Shown: positions 6,683 to 8,960 of the stretch, piece after piece | Layout: every line of letters starts with the position of its first letter | Position numbering within the stretch: the stretch's first letter is position 1 | DNA from: DASWTL01 sp036402155 | Lineage (GTDB): Bacteria; Bacteroidota; Bacteroidia; Sphingobacteriales; Sphingobacteriaceae | NCBI GenBank assembly: GCA_036402155.1 | Contig: DASWTL010000394.1 | Coordinates: 1 to 8,960 of the forward strand | Direction of reading: 5' to 3' | Length of the DNA stretch: 8,960 nt | Program-made: the position numbers and the translations under genes | Notes under the pieces: model-generated | The model's input: the letters and a program-made list of their open reading frames with translations, nothing else | What the model was told of the DNA's origin: nothing | Database searches by the model: none

Positions 6683-7983
6683 AGAGATTAATGCTCGCCG
6701 TATTTGGCACATTAATAATATATGCATGTGCCACACAACGTGAAGTAAAGCTCAATGAGCTTTCTGATGTAGAGCGGATCATAAAAAATCTTTCTGCAGA
6801 TGAAATGCAGGGTCGTGCAACGTTTAGTCCGGGAATTGAAAAGGCAGCGGCTTTTATTGAAAACGAGTTTAAGCAGATCGGCTTGAAGTCATTAAGTAAC
6901 GAAAGTAGTTTCAGACAGCAATTCACCATGCGGGTTATTAAGCCCGGTAGTCAAACGGTTATTTTAAATGACAGTCCGGTTGATCCCGAAAATATTATTG
7001 TATTATCAGACCGGGCAAAAATTAATTGGGCGGCAAATGATGCAAAAATAATTCAGATAAAACCTGGTGAAACTTTTTTTGACCGGTATCGCAGAATACT
7101 CCAGACAGAGATAAACGCGTTGGTTTTAGTTGACGAACAATATGCCGATGCTTTCAAAAGGTTAAGGGAGAATAGCAGGCTACAGCGTATTGCCGGAGAC
7201 CGCGATGAAACTACCGCCATAGTTTTTGTTCTTACAGATGAAGAGAGCTTATCATCGTACTCCATCAGTGCCACAAATTTTATTGAGGATGCGCCGCTTT
7301 TTAATATTGCCGGAATTCTAAAGGGTAAAACAAAACCTGATGAATATGTTATTTTCTCTGCGCATTATGATCATATGGGAATTTTAAAACCAGTTGCAGG
7401 AGATTCAATTGCAAATGGCGCCGATGACGATGCATCAGGAATAACAGCTGTGATCACCTTGGCTAAACATTTTAAAAAATTGAATAATAATGAGCGCAGC
7501 TTAATTTTTGTAGCTTTCACAGCTGAGGAGATCGGTGGCTTTGGTTCTAAATATTTTTCAGAACGGCTTAATCCTGATCAGGTAGTGGCAATGTTCAATA
7601 TTGAAATGATTGGCAAGGACTCTAAATTTGGCCCTAATACAGCATTTATTACAGGATATGACCGTTCAGATTTTGGTTCTATCCTTCAACAGAATCTTGA
7701 AGGATCAGCATTTAAATTTTATCCGGATCCATATCCCGAACAGGATCTTTTTTATCGCAGTGATAATGCTACCCTTGCAGCTTTAGGTGTACCTGCACAT
7801 ACTATCTCAACAGACCAGATAGATAATGATAAATTATATCATACGGTTGATGATGAGTTTGAAAGTCTGAATATGGAGAATATTTATGCTACCATCCAGG
7901 CAATAGCATTAAGCTCAAGAAGTATTGTAAGTGGTACAGATACACCCAGGCGGATCCCACGAACACAATTGTACGGTAAATAA
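6679..7983 (+). CDS. M28 family metallopeptidase, lipoprotein
   Basis: M28 enzymes are two-zinc aminopeptidases or carboxypeptidases. I place the start at ATG 6679 (434 aa), not the earlier ATG at 6655. This gives an ATGA overlap with the M61 stop and a clean lipoprotein signal, MKRLMLAVFGTLIIYAC, with Cys at residue 17. Numbering from 6679, the metal-site motifs are AHYDHMG (H229), GADDDASG (249-256, bridging Asp), FTAEEIGG (catalytic Glu pair E283-E284), FNIEMIGK (E309) and YHTVDDE (H388). Position 309 is Asp in classical M28 enzymes such as the Aeromonas aminopeptidase. The FNIEMIG form also seems usual in this Bacteroidetes subgroup, so it is probably functional. An N-terminal region of about 200 residues before the catalytic half includes a likely PA-like insert. 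The Tyr in the lipobox (IYAC) is unusual but tolerable. It is translationally coupled to M61 and so probably acts with it on exported peptides. Confidence 0.92.
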   Translation: MKRLMLAVFGTLIIYACATQREVKLNELSDVERIIKNLSADEMQGRATFSPGIEKAAAFIENEFKQIGLKSLSNESSFRQQFTMRVIKPGSQTVILNDSPVDPENIIVLSDRAKINWAANDAKIIQIKPGETFFDRYRRILQTEINALVLVDEQYADAFKRLRENSRLQRIAGDRDETTAIVFVLTDEESLSSYSISATNFIEDAPLFNIAGILKGKTKPDEYVIFSAHYDHMGILKPVAGDSIANGADDDASGITAVITLAKHFKKLNNNERSLIFVAFTAEEIGGFGSKYFSERLNPDQVVAMFNIEMIGKDSKFGPNTAFITGYDRSDFGSILQQNLEGSAFKFYPDPYPEQDLFYRSDNATLAALGVPAHTISTDQIDNDKLYHTVDDEFESLNMENIYATIQAIALSSRSIVSGTDTPRRIPRTQLYGK

Positions 7984-7986
7984 TGC

Positions 7987-8002
7987 CTGTACTACAGATT
8001 TT
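7987..8002 (+). terminator. Weak hairpin plus T-run between convergent genes
   Basis: Just after the M28 stop, CTGT and ACAG form a four-base stem around ACT (7987-7997), followed by ATTTTT. This sits in the eight-base gap and the tail of the convergent GNAT gene, where a terminator is expected. The stem is short, so this is only a candidate. Confidence 0.25.
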
Positions 8003-8483
8003 TCCTCATCACATAATCGTTAAGGAAGTATTTGTGATATGGAATATCCACCTCTTCATAGATCTTGAAACCAAGTTTTTTATAAAAACTGAATGCCGGA
8101 TTACTGCGGTTAACATTTAGCTCAAGAATTTTTCCTCCGTTATTCACTGCCAATGACGTTATAAACCCAATAAGTTTTTTGCCGGTGCCCTTGCCCTGCT
8201 CAGATGGAAGTAAATAGATCTTATGGATTTTAAATACCATTAATTCCTTGTCGGTAAGGGAATATCCCGCAAAACCAGTTGCCTTACCTTCGGTTTCGGT
8301 GATAAGGAAGTTTACTCCTGAGTTCATCTGCATCACAAGTTCGTTTTTCGAATACATTTCTTCAAGCATCAGGCTGATCTGATCTGCAGGGAGAATATCG
8401 CGGTAGGTTGGCCACCAGATATCATGCGCGAGTTTCCGGATTAGTGATATATCGTTTTCTGTTGCTTCCCGGATGCTCATCAT
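7992..8483 (-). CDS. GNAT family N-acetyltransferase
   Basis: GNAT enzymes transfer an acetyl group from acetyl-CoA to an amine on a small molecule, peptide or protein. The 163-aa product has one GNAT fold. Its acetyl-CoA loop is Q96-G-K-G-T-G101, preceded by the beta4 strand IHKIYLLP (87-94). The family's motif B, NVNRSNPAFSFYKKLGF (123-139), is clear. The N-terminal region (DIWWPTYRDIL, then a helix of acidic and Met-rich residues) and the overall layout recall PaiA-type polyamine or small-molecule acetyltransferases, but the substrate cannot be named from this. Start codons at 8483 and 8480 are both possible. The one at 8483 overlaps the upstream stop as TAATG, which favours translational coupling to the preceding gene of unknown function. 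The protein is cytoplasmic, with no signal or membrane segment. Confidence 0.9.
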   Translation of the reverse strand: MMSIREATENDISLIRKLAHDIWWPTYRDILPADQISLMLEEMYSKNELVMQMNSGVNFLITETEGKATGFAGYSLTDKELMVFKIHKIYLLPSEQGKGTGKKLIGFITSLAVNNGGKILELNVNRSNPAFSFYKKLGFKIYEEVDIPYHKYFLNDYVMRKNL

Positions 8484-8960
8484 TAAAGATCTTCAGCAAT
8501 AAAAATAACGGGCTGCTCAAAGATCAGGGTATAAAACCCATCCCTTTCTGTTTCAAAAACAGCAGGTTCTATATGTTTTAAATTTGCAGTTTGCAACTCC
8601 GTAACCTCTTGCAATAGTTCTACCTTTTCCCCGGCCGGCTTCCATTTGCTAAATCCCGGTTTAACAGGAAAGATCTTTTTATCTCCATTATAAATAACCA
8701 GATCTATAAAATCGGTGAATAAAGCGTAATCCTTGGTGTGGAATTCGTTTGTGATAATATTTACTGCCGGATATTCTTCTGATATGAGAAATTTTAAGGC
8801 GTCTTCCAGCTGATCAGGTCCTGTATTGATAACCTGGGTGTTTGATTGAATTTCAACATGGTTATCACCCTCAGTTGTAAGAACTCCGTCTATTTTTATG
8901 CCTATCGAATCTGTAATCTCATATAATTTATCACTCACAATTACCGAAGGACTCCATTCC
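8483..8960 (-). CDS. Protein of unknown function, 5' end beyond the window
   Basis: The frame is open to the window edge. A GTG at 8938 could start a 151-aa protein, but upstream codons continue in frame (EWSPSVIVSDKLYE...) without a stop, so the gene more likely begins outside the window. The visible part is soluble, acidic and has no signal peptide or membrane helix. It alternates beta-like stretches (IGIKIDGVLTT, YPAVNIITNEF, FIDLVIYNG, FYTLIFEQPVIFIAEDL) with short helices, which suggests an alpha/beta domain. I see no catalytic motif and do not recognise the family. It is upstream of, and coupled by TAATG to, the GNAT acetyltransferase, so the two are probably expressed together. Confidence 0.75.
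   Translation of the reverse strand, partial: EWSPSVIVSDKLYEITDSIGIKIDGVLTTEGDNHVEIQSNTQVINTGPDQLEDALKFLISEEYPAVNIITNEFHTKDYALFTDFIDLVIYNGDKKIFPVKPGFSKWKPAGEKVELLQEVTELQTANLKHIEPAVFETERDGFYTLIFEQPVIFIAEDL

Noticed and set aside
6645..6929. A 94-codon minus-strand frame across the M61/M28 junction.
   Set aside because: Antisense to two well-supported peptidase genes, Ser/Leu-rich translation typical of shadow frames, no promoter or leader.

Overview
The window looks like a chromosomal segment from a Bacteroidetes bacterium, most likely of the Sphingobacteriaceae type (Pedobacter/Mucilaginibacter relatives). The grounds are AT-rich DNA, weak A-rich leaders without clear Shine-Dalgarno sites, TAnnTTTG-type -7 promoter elements upstream of two minus-strand genes, and protein families typical of that phylum (DUF4407, an M28 lipoprotein of a Bacteroidetes subgroup, several conserved proteins of unknown role). 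I see no transposase, integrase, phage gene, tRNA, rRNA, CRISPR array or long repeat. It reads as an ordinary core-genome stretch, not an accessory island.

Layout: (1) 1-212, + strand, the 3' end of a rhomboid-family membrane protease, overlapping tail to tail with (2) a minus-strand 335-aa protein of unknown function (195-1202) whose N-terminus looks like a decayed HNH/zinc-finger module. (3) A minus-strand 225-aa lipoprotein of unknown function (1231-1908) is divergent from (4) a plus-strand enolase-superfamily dipeptide epimerase (1976-2983). (5) A minus-strand pair joined by a TAATG junction encodes a single-domain rhodanese (3185-3502) and a 63-aa two-helix membrane protein (2994-3185). 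(6) A plus-strand DUF4407 membrane protein with a long periplasmic or cytoplasmic coiled coil (3661-4779). (7) Two exported metallopeptidases on the plus strand: an M61 glycyl-aminopeptidase-like enzyme with a PDZ domain that starts at TTG (4847-6682), and an M28 lipoprotein aminopeptidase joined to it by an ATGA overlap (6679-7983). (8) A minus-strand pair, again joined by TAATG: a protein of unknown function cut by the window edge (8483-8960) and a GNAT acetyltransferase (7992-8483).

The clearest functional theme is peptide handling. The M61/M28 pair would trim peptides in the periplasm or at the envelope, and the dipeptide epimerase could feed cell-wall or dietary dipeptides into catabolism. 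The epimerase is separated from the peptidases by genes on both strands, so a shared pathway is inference only. No new multi-gene system is evident. The most open items are the degenerate HNH-like protein, the DUF4407 protein and the lipoprotein of unknown role.
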